From: Salicibibacter cibarius
GTDB lineage: Bacteria > Bacillota > Bacilli > Bacillales > Marinococcaceae
Direction of reading: 5' to 3'
Length of the DNA: 64,000 nucleotides
Assembly (NCBI RefSeq): GCF_016495725.1
Contig: NZ_CP054705.1
Location: 1,860,001-1,924,000 of the forward strand
Shown here: positions 9,576 through 19,073 of the stretch, one piece after another
How positions within the stretch are numbered: position 1 is the first letter of the stretch
How the letters are laid out: each line of letters opens with the position of its first letter
Made by a program: the position numbers and the translations under genes
The notes under the pieces: generated by a model
Told to the model about the DNA's origin: nothing
What the model saw: only the letters and a program-made list of their open reading frames with translations
Database searches by the model: none

Positions 9576-10687
9576 ATGAGCAAACGGGACTTCTACGAAG
9601 TGCTCGGTCTCGATCAAAATGCATCTGCGGATGAGATCAAAAAGTCGTACCGTAAATTGGCACGCAAATATCATCCCGATGTTAACAGTGAGCCCGATGC
9701 CGAAGAAAAGTTCAAGGAAGTAAAAGAGGCCTATGATACACTGAGCGATCCGCAAAAGAAAGCGAATTATGACCAATTCGGCCACGCCGATCCGAATCAA
9801 GGGTTTGGCGGCGGCGGAGACTTTGGCGGCAGTGGCTTCGGAGATATATTCGACATGTTTTTCGGCGGTGGCGGGCGCCGTGATCCGAATGCGCCGCGCC
9901 AAGGGGCAGATTTACAATATACGATGACCTTGGAATTTAAAGAGTCTATCTTTGGCAAGGACACCGAAATTGAAATCCCGCGCGAAGAGACATGCCAGAC
10001 GTGTACAGGTTCAGGCGCAAAACCGGGCACAACCCCAGACACGTGTGGGCGTTGTGGCGGCAGCGGCCAGTTGAACATTGAGCAAAACACGCCGTTCGGC
10101 CGTGTTGTTAACCGTCGGGTTTGCGATCAGTGCGAAGGTGCGGGTAAGATCATTAAAGAGAAATGTAAAACATGCGCCGGCGCGGGAAAAGTAAAAAAAC
10201 GGAAAAAAGTACGCGTCAACATTCCCGCCGGTATCGATCATGGACTACAATTACGCCAGGCTGGACACGGAGAAGCAGGAGTAAATGGTGGTCCCCCGGG
10301 GATTTGTTTATTGTCATCAATGTGAAGCCGCATGAATTTTTCGAACGGGATGGCGATGACATTCGTTGCGAAATGCCGCTGACATTTACCCAAGCAGCGC
10401 TCGGGGATGAAATCGAAGTTCCGGCATTGGAAGGAAAAGTGAAAATTAAAGTTCCCGCCGGAACACAAACAGGCCGAAGTTTCCGATTGCGCGGCAAAGG
10501 AGCCCCCAATGTTCATGGTCGCGGTCACGGTGACCAGATCATTAGCGTCCGGTTGATCACGCCGAAGAAGCTAAATGATCGACAAAAGGAACTTTTGAAA
10601 GAGTTCGCTGAAGAAAGTGGCGAAGAAGTGGATGAGCACAGCAGTAATTTTTTTGACAAAGTAAAACGTGCATTTCGCGGAGATTGA
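9576..10687 (+). pseudogene. dnaJ: Chaperone DnaJ, apparent 1-nt frameshift
   Basis: Co-chaperone that stimulates DnaK ATPase. The N-terminal J domain (YHPDV preceded by YRKLARKY), Gly/Phe region and zinc domain (CxxCxGxG repeats, e.g. [16 protein letters not shown]) are in one frame. The C-terminal domain ([13 protein letters not shown] to the end) is in the -1 frame. The break is at CCCCCGGGG (10293-10301): one more G would restore [19 protein letters not shown] and a ~370-residue DnaJ. ATG 9576 is preferred to the upstream GTG at 9564. All domains are otherwise intact, so an assembly error is the simplest explanation. Confidence 0.93.
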
Positions 10688-10695
10688 GAACGATA

Positions 10696-10727
10696 GGCTT
10701 TCCATTATTTTGGAAAGCCCCTTTTTT
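10696..10727 (+). terminator. Terminator after dnaJ
   Basis: Perfect 8-bp stem GGCTTTCC/GGAAAGCC (10696-10703 with 10712-10719) followed by CCTTTTTT. Ends the heat-shock operon. Confidence 0.9.
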
Positions 10728-10766
10728 AAGAAGGTCATGGAACCTGAAAAGCGAGTCAAATCGTCA

Positions 10767-10852
10767 TTACGGTCACCCTAGAGCGTTTATGGCGCCCGAA
10801 CCGAGGGCCAAAGAGTCGTTACGGTTGCCATGAACGGGTGATCACGCCCGAA
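10767..10852 (+). repeat. 52-bp-period palindromic repeat, locus 1 (two units)
   Basis: ACGGT at 10769 and 10821 and GCCCGAA at 10794 and 10846 are both exactly 52 bp apart. Each unit is an imperfect palindrome of about 32 bp (ACGGTCACC...GGCGCCCGAA) followed by a ~20-bp unrelated spacer. Same family as 25545-25682 and 38125-38430. It lies between the dnaJ terminator and prmA and has no coding potential. Confidence 0.75.
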
Positions 10853-10910
10853 CTGATTGAGAATTGCGCCGTACCCGCCAATAGCCTAAAAGAAGCGGAG
10901 GTGAAACAGT

Positions 10911-11834
10911 GTGAATTGGATCGAATACCGTATACATACCACACACGAAGCCGCTGATGCAGTCGCGAATATGTTTACAGAGCTAGGGTCCAATGGCACG
11001 CTTGTCGAAGATGCAAAGGATCGTCATGAACGCCCGAAACGACTGGACGAGACAGGACAGCCATCCGTTGACCATTTACCGATAAAAGGTGTTGTATTAA
11101 AAGCCTATTTTCCCGAAAGTGAACAAAAAGACGACGATATTCGAAAGGCCCTTGCCAGTATACAACAGCGGTCAGGCATGGATATGGAAGATTTAACCGT
11201 GGACTCCGAGATCGTCAAGGAAGAGGATTGGGAAGAAGCGTGGAAAGCATACTATAAACCGATCCGAGTCTCTCCAAACTTAATCGTCACCCCCTCTTGG
11301 GAAAATGCGGAACGTGGAACGGATGATGTCGTCGTTGAACTTGACCCGGGAATGGCATTTGGAACAGGTGCCCATGCAACAACGATTCTTTGCTTGCAAG
11401 CACTCGAGCGTATCGTTAATGAAGGGGACAGCGTCATCGATGTAGGCGCAGGATCAGGTGTCCTGAGTATCGCGGCCGCTAAATTCGGGGCAGCTTCCGT
11501 TTTTGCCTATGATTTAGATGAATTGGCCGTGAACGTTGCAAAGGAAAATGTGGTCATCAATCAAGTGGAAGATAAGGTAACGGTCAAGAAAAGCGATTTA
11601 TTTTCAGAAACAGGGGCAAAAGGCGAGGTTATCGTTGCCAATTTACTCGCCGATATCATCATCCGAATGGCCCCGGATGTAAAAGCTCATCTCGTGCCGG
11701 GCGGGCATCTTCTTGTGTCAGGCATTATTGCGAATAAAAAAGATGATGTGCGCCAAGCATTGGAAATTGAAGGGTTTCGGGTTGCGGAAACGTTGGAGCA
11801 GGAGGATTGGGTGGCCATCCTGTTACAATCTTAA
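10911..11834 (+). CDS. prmA: Ribosomal protein L11 methyltransferase
   Basis: SAM-dependent methylation of ribosomal protein L11. Length is 307 residues. The GTG start at 10911 has a GGAGGTGA site. It has an N-terminal L11-recognition domain, then the Rossmann fold with VIDVGAGSGVLSIAA (motif I), AYDLDELAV and VANLLADIIIRMAP (catalytic/post-I loops). Position after dnaJ and before rsmE matches Bacillus. Confidence 0.96.
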   Translation: MNWIEYRIHTTHEAADAVANMFTELGSNGTLVEDAKDRHERPKRLDETGQPSVDHLPIKGVVLKAYFPESEQKDDDIRKALASIQQRSGMDMEDLTVDSEIVKEEDWEEAWKAYYKPIRVSPNLIVTPSWENAERGTDDVVVELDPGMAFGTGAHATTILCLQALERIVNEGDSVIDVGAGSGVLSIAAAKFGAASVFAYDLDELAVNVAKENVVINQVEDKVTVKKSDLFSETGAKGEVIVANLLADIIIRMAPDVKAHLVPGGHLLVSGIIANKKDDVRQALEIEGFRVAETLEQEDWVAILLQS

Positions 11835-11875
11835 GTGCCTTTCGAATGAAACATAAAGGAAACGAGGAAATGAAC

Positions 11876-12628
11876 ATGCAGCGCTATTTCGTGGGTGATG
11901 CCCAGTGGACAACAGACACTGTCATGTTAAAAGGAGAACAGGCACACCATATTTCTCGCGTCATGCGTATGTCTGCCGGAGATGTTATCATTTGTATAAA
12001 CGGACAAGGTGTGGCGGCATATTGCCGTATTCTGCAGGCAGAACCGGATTGTATTACGTGCCAAGTCGAGGAAAGCTTGTCTTCCGATAGCGAACTCCCG
12101 ATACATATTACCGTGGCGCAAGGTGACCTTAAAGCCGACAAATATGAATGGGTTGTGCAAAAAAGCACGGAAATGGGCGCTGGTAGCATCACCGGTTTTC
12201 CGGCGGATCACTCCGTCGTCAAGTGGGATGCGAAAAAAAACGAGAAAAAGCATGCCCGTTTTCAAAAAATTGCCCGGGAATCGGCCGAGCAATCGGAACG
12301 TTTGAAAATCCCGGCGATTGAACGAAAAGCGTCGCTGGAAGAGGTGTTAAAAGAAGCACAGCAATATGATCATAAATGGATATTATCCGAACGAAGCGCG
12401 AGAAAAGATCATCATCATGCTATCGACGATGCGTTGCGCCAACTGCAACAAACTGATCGTATTTTACTCGTCTTCGGACCTGAAGGCGGCTTTTCAACCC
12501 GCGAACATGAAACGGCGATTGACTTGGGCTGTGCGCCGGTAAGTTTGGGCGCGAGAATTTTGCGGGCAGAAACCGCGCCGGTGGCCGCGCTTGCCCTGTT
12601 GGTTTATCATGTGGAATTAAAGAGGTGA
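11876..12628 (+). CDS. rsmE: 16S rRNA (uracil-1498-N3)-methyltransferase RsmE
   Basis: Methylates U1498 of 16S rRNA. Start ATG 11876 (MQRYFVGDAQW) is chosen over ATG 11870 by family alignment and because GAGGA at 11864-11868 is then seven bases away. Length is 250 residues. A PUA-like N-terminus is followed by a SPOUT knot: VFGPEGGFSTREHETA and LGARILRAETAP. Begins 41 bp after prmA. Confidence 0.95.
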   Translation: MQRYFVGDAQWTTDTVMLKGEQAHHISRVMRMSAGDVIICINGQGVAAYCRILQAEPDCITCQVEESLSSDSELPIHITVAQGDLKADKYEWVVQKSTEMGAGSITGFPADHSVVKWDAKKNEKKHARFQKIARESAEQSERLKIPAIERKASLEEVLKEAQQYDHKWILSERSARKDHHHAIDDALRQLQQTDRILLVFGPEGGFSTREHETAIDLGCAPVSLGARILRAETAPVAALALLVYHVELKR

Positions 12629-12632
12629 AAAT

Positions 12633-13976
12633 ATGTCTACGGTAGCTTTTCATACATTAGGATGCAAAGTGAATCATTATGAGACCGAAGCCATCTGGCA
12701 AATATTTAAAAATGCAGGCTACGAACAGTCGGAAACGCGAGCGGATGTATATGTGATTAACACATGTACCGTGACAAATACAGGAGATAAAAAAAGCCGG
12801 CAAGCGATTCGCCGTTGTATTCGCCAAAACCCTGATGCCGTTATTTGTGTCACCGGTTGTTATGCACAAACATCTCCGGCGGAAGTGATGGACATCCCGG
12901 GTGTCGATATCGTTGTCGGAACACAAGATCGTTCGAAAATGATCGGATACATCGAAGACTTTAAGCGCTCCCGCGAGCCGATAAATGGCGTTAGCAACAT
13001 TATGAAAACGCGTGTATATGAAGAATTGGATGTCCCGGCATTTACCGACCGTACGCGCGCGAGCTTAAAAATTCAAGAAGGCTGCAATAACTTCTGTACA
13101 TTTTGTATCATTCCATGGGCGCGTGGCCTATTACGTTCCAGGCAACCGGAGGACGTGTTAAAACAAGCCCGCCAGCTCGTTTCCGCAGGGTACAAGGAGA
13201 TCGTTCTTACGGGCATACACACAGCAGGTTACGGCGAGGACTTTAAAGATTATAATTTTGCCGCCCTTTTACGTGAACTTGAGCAAGTTGAAGGGTTAAA
13301 GCGGCTGCGAATCTCATCTATAGAAGCAAGCCAAATTACCGATGAAGTGGTTGGGGTCGTGCGCAACTCGGAAACCATCGTCAATCATTTCCACATTCCT
13401 CTCCAAGCCGGTTCGGATACAGTGCTAAAGCGGATGAGAAGAAAATATACCACGGCTTATTACAAAGAACGTGTGGAGCGTCTGCAAGCTATTTTCCCCG
13501 ATTTGGCGATTACAACCGATGTTATCGTCGGTTTCCCCGGTGAGACAGACGAAGAGTTCAAGGAAACGTATGATTTTGTTCGTGATTTGCAATTCTCCGA
13601 GATCCACGTTTTCCCCTATTCAAAACGAACAGGGACACCGGCTGCCCGCAGAGAGGACCAAGTGGATGATGCCGTGAAGAAACGACGGGTTCAACAGCTC
13701 ATCAGCCTTTCCGATCAATTGGCAAAAGATTATGCGTCAAACCATGAGGGAGAAGTGCTCGATATGATCCCGGAAGAAGCAGATAAAGAAGATCCGGAGA
13801 GCGGGATGTATATCGGCTATACGAGCAACTATTTGAAAGTAAAGGTTCCGGTTTCCGCTGATATGGTCGGAAAAATCGTACGGGTGAAAATTACGAAAGC
13901 CGGATACCCGTATAATCATGGGGAATTCATTCGAGTGCTTGACGATGCAGAAAAAGCCAAATACGTTCAAGCGTAA
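12633..13976 (+). CDS. mtaB: tRNA t6A37 methylthiotransferase MtaB
   Basis: Radical SAM enzyme converting t6A37 to ms2t6A37 in tRNA. Length is 447 residues. The N-terminal cluster domain (TLGCKVNHYETEA, NTCTVTN, VTGCYAQ) supplies three cysteines, the radical SAM motif CNNFCTFC is followed by IIPWARG, and a C-terminal TRAM domain closes the protein. Its ribosome site GAGGTG overlaps the rsmE stop, so translation is coupled. The nine-residue C-terminal tail is not unusual. Confidence 0.96.
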   Translation: MSTVAFHTLGCKVNHYETEAIWQIFKNAGYEQSETRADVYVINTCTVTNTGDKKSRQAIRRCIRQNPDAVICVTGCYAQTSPAEVMDIPGVDIVVGTQDRSKMIGYIEDFKRSREPINGVSNIMKTRVYEELDVPAFTDRTRASLKIQEGCNNFCTFCIIPWARGLLRSRQPEDVLKQARQLVSAGYKEIVLTGIHTAGYGEDFKDYNFAALLRELEQVEGLKRLRISSIEASQITDEVVGVVRNSETIVNHFHIPLQAGSDTVLKRMRRKYTTAYYKERVERLQAIFPDLAITTDVIVGFPGETDEEFKETYDFVRDLQFSEIHVFPYSKRTGTPAARREDQVDDAVKKRRVQQLISLSDQLAKDYASNHEGEVLDMIPEEADKEDPESGMYIGYTSNYLKVKVPVSADMVGKIVRVKITKAGYPYNHGEFIRVLDDAEKAKYVQA

Positions 13977-13977
13977 A

Positions 13978-14011
13978 GATAAAACACGAAGGCGCGCCTT
14001 CATGTTTTATC
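13978..14011. terminator. Bidirectional terminator between mtaB and yqeW
   Basis: A 34-bp almost perfect palindrome (GATAAAACA..GAAGGC / GCCTTC..TGTTTTATC, one mismatch) serves both convergent genes. Its right arm overlaps the last codons of the minus-strand gene. Confidence 0.85.
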
Positions 14012-14939
14012 GTCCCGCGCCGCCGGTTAATCGTTCAATGAAAGAAGCAAACGGGTTCACAAACGGCAGCACCAAAAGCGAGCAGATAAGGTTAAAAATG
14101 ACAGAAGCATGGGCCACTTGCGCCGCCGGATCAACCGCTAGCGTCATGGTAATCTGTGAGAATATACCGATCAAAGGCAAAAACAGCAGGACACCCCCGA
14201 TATTTAGAAAAACGTTGGCCATCGCTGTTTGTATGGCTCCGCGCTTGGCACCTAGAGCTGCCAGGATGGCTGTAAGGCATGTGCCAATATTGGCACCCAT
14301 CATAATGGCGATCGCGGCTTCCAATTGAATAAAGTCATTGGCATACATTTGAATGCCGATCGCGATTGTTGCTGTACTTGATTGAATAATGGTCGCTATT
14401 ATTGTCCCGCCAAGAACAGCCGTGCCTGCGGACATTCCCTCATTTTCCAGTAACCAATCCGCCCACCCGTGTCCTGTGAGTTCTTGCCCCCAGGAACTCA
14501 TGCCATCCATCGCGAGAAACATGCAACCAACCCCACAAAGAATCGTACCCGGAAGAAATAGCTTGCGTGCCCGTGACAATAGAAAAAGGACGCCGGCCCC
14601 CATTGATAAAAGTCCGAGTGTTTCACCGGAAAAAACAAGAATTTCAAGCGTTAATGTCGTCCCGACATTACTGCCAAGCATGATGCCGATGGTTTGACGA
14701 AAAGGGATAATGCCGGTTGCGACAAGACTTACAGCCAGCACCATCACAGCGGAACTGCTCTGCAACAGCGCCGTCGCCGCAAAACCAACGAGAAAGCCGG
14801 CAAATGGGTGAAGCGTGCTGTTAACAATTAATGCTCGCACATGTTTAGGGGGAGACTGACCAAGGCCCGTCCGAATGAGCGCAACACCAAAAAGGAAAAT
14901 GAAAATATATACGATCATGATTAGCAGTGAATATTCCAT
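14007..14939 (-). CDS. yqeW: Na/Pi cotransporter family protein (YqeW-like)
   Basis: Probable sodium-dependent phosphate transporter of the Na_Pi_cotrans family. Read from ATG 14939 (MEYSLLIMIVYIF), which has GGAGGACGAGCA before it. 310 residues with about eight hydrophobic segments and the repeated Gln/Ser-rich signature LLQSSSAVMVLAVS and IIQSSTATIAIGIQ that marks the two inverted halves of the family. Convergent to mtaB, the same neighbour as yqeW in B. subtilis. Lacks the PhoU-like tail of longer homologues. Confidence 0.9.
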   Translation of the reverse strand: MEYSLLIMIVYIFIFLFGVALIRTGLGQSPPKHVRALIVNSTLHPFAGFLVGFAATALLQSSSAVMVLAVSLVATGIIPFRQTIGIMLGSNVGTTLTLEILVFSGETLGLLSMGAGVLFLLSRARKLFLPGTILCGVGCMFLAMDGMSSWGQELTGHGWADWLLENEGMSAGTAVLGGTIIATIIQSSTATIAIGIQMYANDFIQLEAAIAIMMGANIGTCLTAILAALGAKRGAIQTAMANVFLNIGGVLLFLPLIGIFSQITMTLAVDPAAQVAHASVIFNLICSLLVLPFVNPFASFIERLTGGAGR

Positions 14940-15060
14940 TGCTCGTCCTCCGTATTCCATATATATGGGCATCCTGGAGCAGTTATGTTAAAAGCTTTAT
15001 CGGCGAGACAAAAAATGAGAAAAACCCGCGGCCAAAATAGAAGAAGAAAGCGTTTGTTTG

Positions 15061-15089
15061 TTGCATTTTTAGCCGTTTTCCGATACAAT
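15061..15089 (+). promoter_or_regulatory. Promoter of rpsU
   Basis: TTGCAT (15061-15066), 17-bp spacer, TACAAT (15084-15089), about 80 bp upstream of the rpsU start. Confidence 0.65.
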
Positions 15090-15168
15090 TTTATTAAATG
15101 AAGAACTTGCTCCAACGGACAAGTTTTGTCATGATTTCGTAAACGGTTGTGCGGAGGGAGGGATTCAA

Positions 15169-15339
15169 ATGGCTGAAACGCGTATACGTAAAAATGAGTC
15201 ACTCGATTCAGCTCTGCGACGTTTTAAGAAAGACGTGTCCAAAAGTGGTACGTTGTCCGAAGTGCGCAAACGGAAACATTATGAGAAGCCAAGCGTGAAA
15301 CGAAAGAAAAAATCGGAAGCGGCTCGCAAACGAAAGTAA
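15169..15339 (+). CDS. rpsU: 30S ribosomal protein S21
   Basis: Small basic ribosomal protein of 56 residues, near-identical in pattern to Bacillus S21: [15 protein letters not shown], then [19 protein letters not shown] at the end. GGAGGGAGG ribosome site upstream of ATG 15169. In most Bacillales the next gene is yqeY (GatB/YqeY domain); here a terminator follows instead and yqeY is missing. Confidence 0.98.
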   Translation: MAETRIRKNESLDSALRRFKKDVSKSGTLSEVRKRKHYEKPSVKRKKKSEAARKRK

Positions 15340-15377
15340 TTTGACCATCAATTAAATGCCAATCTTCTGGGATTCAT

Positions 15378-15412
15378 CCCCCGGGGTTTATTTTCACCGG
15401 GGGTTTATATTT
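15378..15412 (+). terminator. Terminator after rpsU
   Basis: Perfect 7-bp CCCCCGG/CCGGGGG stem (15378-15384 with 15397-15403) followed by TTTATATTT. The remaining ~190 bp up to nfeD hold no gene. Confidence 0.85.
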
Positions 15413-15605
15413 GCGATTTTCTCCGGAAGTATGTTGTGTACATCCGCCCATACCTAAGTCATCCTATCCGCCCCGCATTGTACATAGCGTACACCCCTAG
15501 AGTGTGATTTCTTGTCGAGGTTAAAAAAGTTTGATTTAATGGAAGTAAGTTGTGCTTCCACTCGAAGAAGGGTGTAACGAAACTACCGGGAAGGGGCGTG
15601 AATAA

Positions 15606-16901
15606 ATGGGAAGACATGTACGCATCTTATTCTTTCTGTTCCTTATGATTGCAGCGGGAATGATGATGCCGTTTTTCTCTGGTGCACAAAGCGATAACGC
15701 CACCGTTCATTTCATCCCTGTGGAGCAGACGGTTGAAAGTGGGTTAGAAGCATTTCTTGACCGTTCGATTACGGAGGCAACGGAAGAAGGCACTGATCAC
15801 ATCGTCCTTGAAATTGATACACCGGGCGGGGCTGTTGACGCGGCCGGAAATATCGCGGAGATTATCCAGAATGCAGAAGTGCCCATTACGGCTTATGTCA
15901 CTTCTGAAGCTTTGTCGGCGGGGGCATACATTGCGCTTAATGCGGATAACATTGTGATGGATCCGAGTGCGCAGATGGGCAACGCGGCCGTTGTAGATGG
16001 ATCGGGCAATACGGCCGGGGACAAAGCGCAGGAAGCCTGGGAGTCGAACATGGAATCTGCAGCCCAAAGCAATGAACACGATCGCGATCCGGATTACGCA
16101 AGAGCGATGGCAGACCCGGATGAACTGCTGACAATGAATGCGGAACAAGCGTCGGATGTCGGTTATGCCGAGGACATCGTCACCGATCGCGAAGAAGTGT
16201 TGGCTTATTTAGGATTGGAAGGCGCTGAGCAGGTCGAATCTGAAGTCAGCCTTGCTGAACAGTTGACACGTTGGGTGACAAACCCGATGATTATTCCGAT
16301 ATTACTGACCTTAGGGGGCGTCGGTTTAATCATGGAGTTGTTTACGCCTGGGTTTGGGTTGCCGGGATTAGTCGGATTAGGATCGTTGGGGCTGTTTTTC
16401 TTTGGCCATTTATTTGCAGGTTTTGCAGGAATGGAAGCGGTTATCTTACTCATTCTGGGATTGATTTTAATCGTTGCGGAAGTTGCTTTTACCGGTTTTG
16501 GCATATTTGGAGTGCTGGGGCTGGCGTCAATCATCGGAAGTGTATTCTTGGCCTCATTTGACACAACACAAATTCTGTTTTCTGTTTTGATCGCCATGGT
16601 CGTGGTCGTCATTGCCGCAGTGTTGCTTTTTAAGTATTTCGGTAAAATCGGATTTATGCAAAAACTTGTATTGCAGAATGCTTCTTCGGAATCTTCCGGA
16701 GATGCGGATGAAACGGTTACAGATGAAACGCTCATCGGTCAAATCGGCCGATCGCTGACGCCTTTGCGCCCGTCGGGATTGATGGTGCTCGCGGGGGAAC
16801 ATTTCGATGTTGTCACTGACGGTACTTACGTGGAAGCTGACAGTGATGTGCGAGTCATATCTGTTTCCGGCCCACGTATTGTTGTAAGGGCTGTTCATTA
16901 A
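15606..16901 (+). CDS. yqeZ: NfeD family protein, long form (ClpP-class serine protease domain)
   Basis: Membrane protein partnered with the flotillin encoded next door. Length is 431 residues. Signal peptide/anchor at about 8-30, a ClpP-like protease domain with EIDTPGGAVDAAGNIAE and the Ser-containing SEALSAGAYIALNAD, then four to five membrane helices (about 220-350) and a C-terminal OB fold (about 370-430) with VVTDGTYVEADSDVRV. Start ATG 15606 with GGAAGGGG. 30 bp before floA. Long NfeD proteins are thought to act in membrane microdomain organisation. Confidence 0.93.
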   Translation: MGRHVRILFFLFLMIAAGMMMPFFSGAQSDNATVHFIPVEQTVESGLEAFLDRSITEATEEGTDHIVLEIDTPGGAVDAAGNIAEIIQNAEVPITAYVTSEALSAGAYIALNADNIVMDPSAQMGNAAVVDGSGNTAGDKAQEAWESNMESAAQSNEHDRDPDYARAMADPDELLTMNAEQASDVGYAEDIVTDREEVLAYLGLEGAEQVESEVSLAEQLTRWVTNPMIIPILLTLGGVGLIMELFTPGFGLPGLVGLGSLGLFFFGHLFAGFAGMEAVILLILGLILIVAEVAFTGFGIFGVLGLASIIGSVFLASFDTTQILFSVLIAMVVVVIAAVLLFKYFGKIGFMQKLVLQNASSESSGDADETVTDETLIGQIGRSLTPLRPSGLMVLAGEHFDVVTDGTYVEADSDVRVISVSGPRIVVRAVH

Positions 16902-16931
16902 AACAGCAGTATTAAAAAAGGAGGAGTTTAC

Positions 16932-17939
16932 GTGCCAACAGAAATCATTGCACTCGTAGCAATTGCCGCTGTCGTTATCGTTTTCGGGATTCTCTTTACG
17001 TTTATTCCGGTTGGTCTATGGATTGCTGCTTGGGCTGCCAACGTAAAGATCGGGATTTTCCAACTGGTCGGTATGCGTTTGCGGCGCATTGTGCCGAAAC
17101 GTGTCGTCAACCCGTTGGTAAAAGCTAAAAAGGCGGGTTTGGATTTAAAACTGAACAAACTGGAAGGCCACTATCTGGCGGGCGGGAACGTTGACCGTGT
17201 CGTTAATGCTTTAATTGCCGCTCACCGTGCCAATATTGAATTGACATTTGAGCGTGGGGCAGCGATTGACCTCGCCGGGCGTGACGTCCTTGAAGCCGTT
17301 CAAATGAGCGTTAACCCGAAAGTGATTGAAACACCTTTCATTGCTGGTGTTGCGATGGACGGGATTGAAATTAAAGCAAAATCCCGCATTACCGTACGGG
17401 CAAACATTGACCGCCTCGTCGGGGGTGCCGGTGAAGAAACAATCATCGCCCGTGTCGGTGAAGGGATCGTTTCCACCATTGGTTCCAATGATGACCATAA
17501 GGCAGTGCTTGAGAATCCGGATATGATTTCACAAACGGTTTTGAGTAAAGGCCTTGATTCCGGTACAGCTTTTGAGATCCTTTCCATCGATATTGCCGAT
17601 ATCGATATCGGCAAGAATATTGGTGCCGAATTGCAGACGGATCAAGCAGAAGCTGACAAGAAAATCGCGCAGGCAAAAGCGGAGGAACGCCGTGCCATGG
17701 CTGTAGCGCAAGAACAAGAAATGAATGCCCGCGTCGAAGAAATGCGCGCCAGGGTCGTCGAAGCCGAGGCAGAAGTGCCAAAAGCAATGGCGGAAGCGCT
17801 GCGTTCCGGAAACTTGGGCGTAATGGATTATTACAATTTGCAGAATGTGGAAGCAGATACCGATATGAGGAAGCACATCGGTAAAGCGACCGACGAAGAC
17901 GATGAAAGTATCAGGGATCCCCACAAAGGTCTGGACTAA
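16932..17939 (+). CDS. floA: Flotillin-like protein FloA
   Basis: Scaffold of functional membrane microdomains. Length is 335 residues. GTG start at 16932 with AAGGAGGAG. An N-terminal membrane hairpin (about 5-35) is followed by the SPFH-type domain ([24 protein letters not shown] region) and a C-terminal coiled region rich in Ala-Glu repeats ([20 protein letters not shown]). Co-oriented with nfeD, consistent with their functional pairing. Confidence 0.95.
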   Translation: MPTEIIALVAIAAVVIVFGILFTFIPVGLWIAAWAANVKIGIFQLVGMRLRRIVPKRVVNPLVKAKKAGLDLKLNKLEGHYLAGGNVDRVVNALIAAHRANIELTFERGAAIDLAGRDVLEAVQMSVNPKVIETPFIAGVAMDGIEIKAKSRITVRANIDRLVGGAGEETIIARVGEGIVSTIGSNDDHKAVLENPDMISQTVLSKGLDSGTAFEILSIDIADIDIGKNIGAELQTDQAEADKKIAQAKAEERRAMAVAQEQEMNARVEEMRARVVEAEAEVPKAMAEALRSGNLGVMDYYNLQNVEADTDMRKHIGKATDEDDESIRDPHKGLD

Positions 17940-17972
17940 TGGCTCAGTGATGGAAGAAAGGGGGATGAACCC

Positions 17973-18509
17973 TTGGATTTACTGTTCGTATTTATTCTCA
18001 TCTTTATTGCAACAACGATTTTTAACGCAATAAGCAATGCGAAGAAAAAGAATGAGAGCGAGCAACGTTCCCGCCCGGGAACGGGTCCGCCTCGTCAGCC
18101 TTCATCCGATGCATCCGGGAATGACCATCAAGGAGAAGGCAGCACGTTCGGAGATCTCAGAAGGCAATTTGAGGAAATGATGAGAGATGATGATGATCAT
18201 CCGACCGAGCGAGCGCCTCAAGCGGATCGCCACGTACATCGGGAAGGGAGCACGACAGAAACAAGCAGTGCGCATGAAGAGTATGAGCAGCAACGAGAGC
18301 GGTTACGCCGGGAGCGTGAAAATGCGAAACGGCGATTGGAAAACACGGATGCGCCGATGGTGGCTCCGGGAAAAAAGAGGCGTCAAAGCGAAGCCTTTTC
18401 CTTTAACAATTTATCAGGCAAAGACGTTGTAAAAGGCGTTGTTTGGTCGGAGGTGCTCAGCGAACCGAGAGCTAGAAAACCCCACAGAACGAATCGAATG
18501 GTGAAATGA
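17973..18509 (+). CDS. Hypothetical membrane-anchored protein (YqfB position)
   Basis: 178 residues from a TTG start (17973) with an AAAGGGGG site. One N-terminal membrane segment (residues 3-19), then a highly charged, low-complexity middle (about 25-130) with a predicted coiled coil, and a conserved-looking tail VKGVVWSEVLSEPRARKP. That tail pattern resembles small Bacillales proteins encoded beside floA. Function unknown. Probably the last gene of the nfeD-floA transcript. Confidence 0.7.
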   Translation: MDLLFVFILIFIATTIFNAISNAKKKNESEQRSRPGTGPPRQPSSDASGNDHQGEGSTFGDLRRQFEEMMRDDDDHPTERAPQADRHVHREGSTTETSSAHEEYEQQRERLRRERENAKRRLENTDAPMVAPGKKRRQSEAFSFNNLSGKDVVKGVVWSEVLSEPRARKPHRTNRMVK

Positions 18510-18511
18510 AA

Positions 18512-18539
18512 AGAACGCGGATACCGCGTTCTTTTTTTA
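18512..18539 (+). terminator. Terminator after the nfeD-floA operon
   Basis: Perfect 9-bp AGAACGCGG/CCGCGTTCT stem with a 3-nt loop and seven T. A second copy of the right arm plus T run (CCGCGTTCTTTTTTT) recurs near 18685 without its left arm, apparently a partial duplication. The rest of 18540-18779 holds no gene; CATATGTA near 18753 could be a sigma-E -10 box for yqfC. Confidence 0.9.
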
Positions 18540-18779
18540 GGTTTGCCATGGACGTTGTATATCAGCGTGGTGTATAGACGATCGCGATGATCGTCCCATT
18601 TGCAGAAGTTTGCAGGTCATTTGTGGTACGACAATGTAATAATCGTCCCCCAAAGAGTGTGGCGACCCTTTTTTGAGGTGACGCCGCGTTCTTTTTTTCG
18701 TGAGACTTGCCTCATCTGTCCAACCTATAAGTGATACCGTCCGGATTCCTCACATATGTATAGTTGAGGAGGGATCCTT

Positions 18780-19064
18780 GTGAGGCGACTGTCAAGACAG
18801 ATCAATAAGTGGTTGACAAAAGGGATGGAAGTACCGGCAGATGTCACGATGGGAGTACCGAGGGTAACGCTGATCGGTCATCTGCACGTTTATATAGAAA
18901 ATCACCGTGGCATTCTTTCTTTTACTCCTCAACGCATCCTTGTCCGTCTATCCGAAGGACAGTTGGAAGTTACGGGGCAAGACCTGTTTATTAAGGCTAT
19001 TTTGCCAGAAGAGTTGGTTCTTGAAGGAACGATCGAGCAAGTCACACATTTGGGGGAGAGGTGA
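18780..19064 (+). CDS. yqfC: Sporulation protein YqfC
   Basis: YabP/YqfC family, expressed in the mother cell in Bacillus. 94 residues from GTG 18780 with a GAGGAGGGA site. Contains the family pattern GVPRVTLIGHLHVYIENHRG and a hydrophobic beta-rich body. Immediately followed by yqfD, the invariant partner. Confidence 0.92.
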   Translation: MRRLSRQINKWLTKGMEVPADVTMGVPRVTLIGHLHVYIENHRGILSFTPQRILVRLSEGQLEVTGQDLFIKAILPEELVLEGTIEQVTHLGER

Positions 19065-19073
19065 GGAGGTTTG

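Noticed and set aside
16205-16735. 176-residue minus-strand frame over nfeD, and similar long antisense frames at 22720-23262 and 36624-37244
   Set aside because: Each is a shadow of a confidently identified plus-strand gene and has no ribosome site or family motif.
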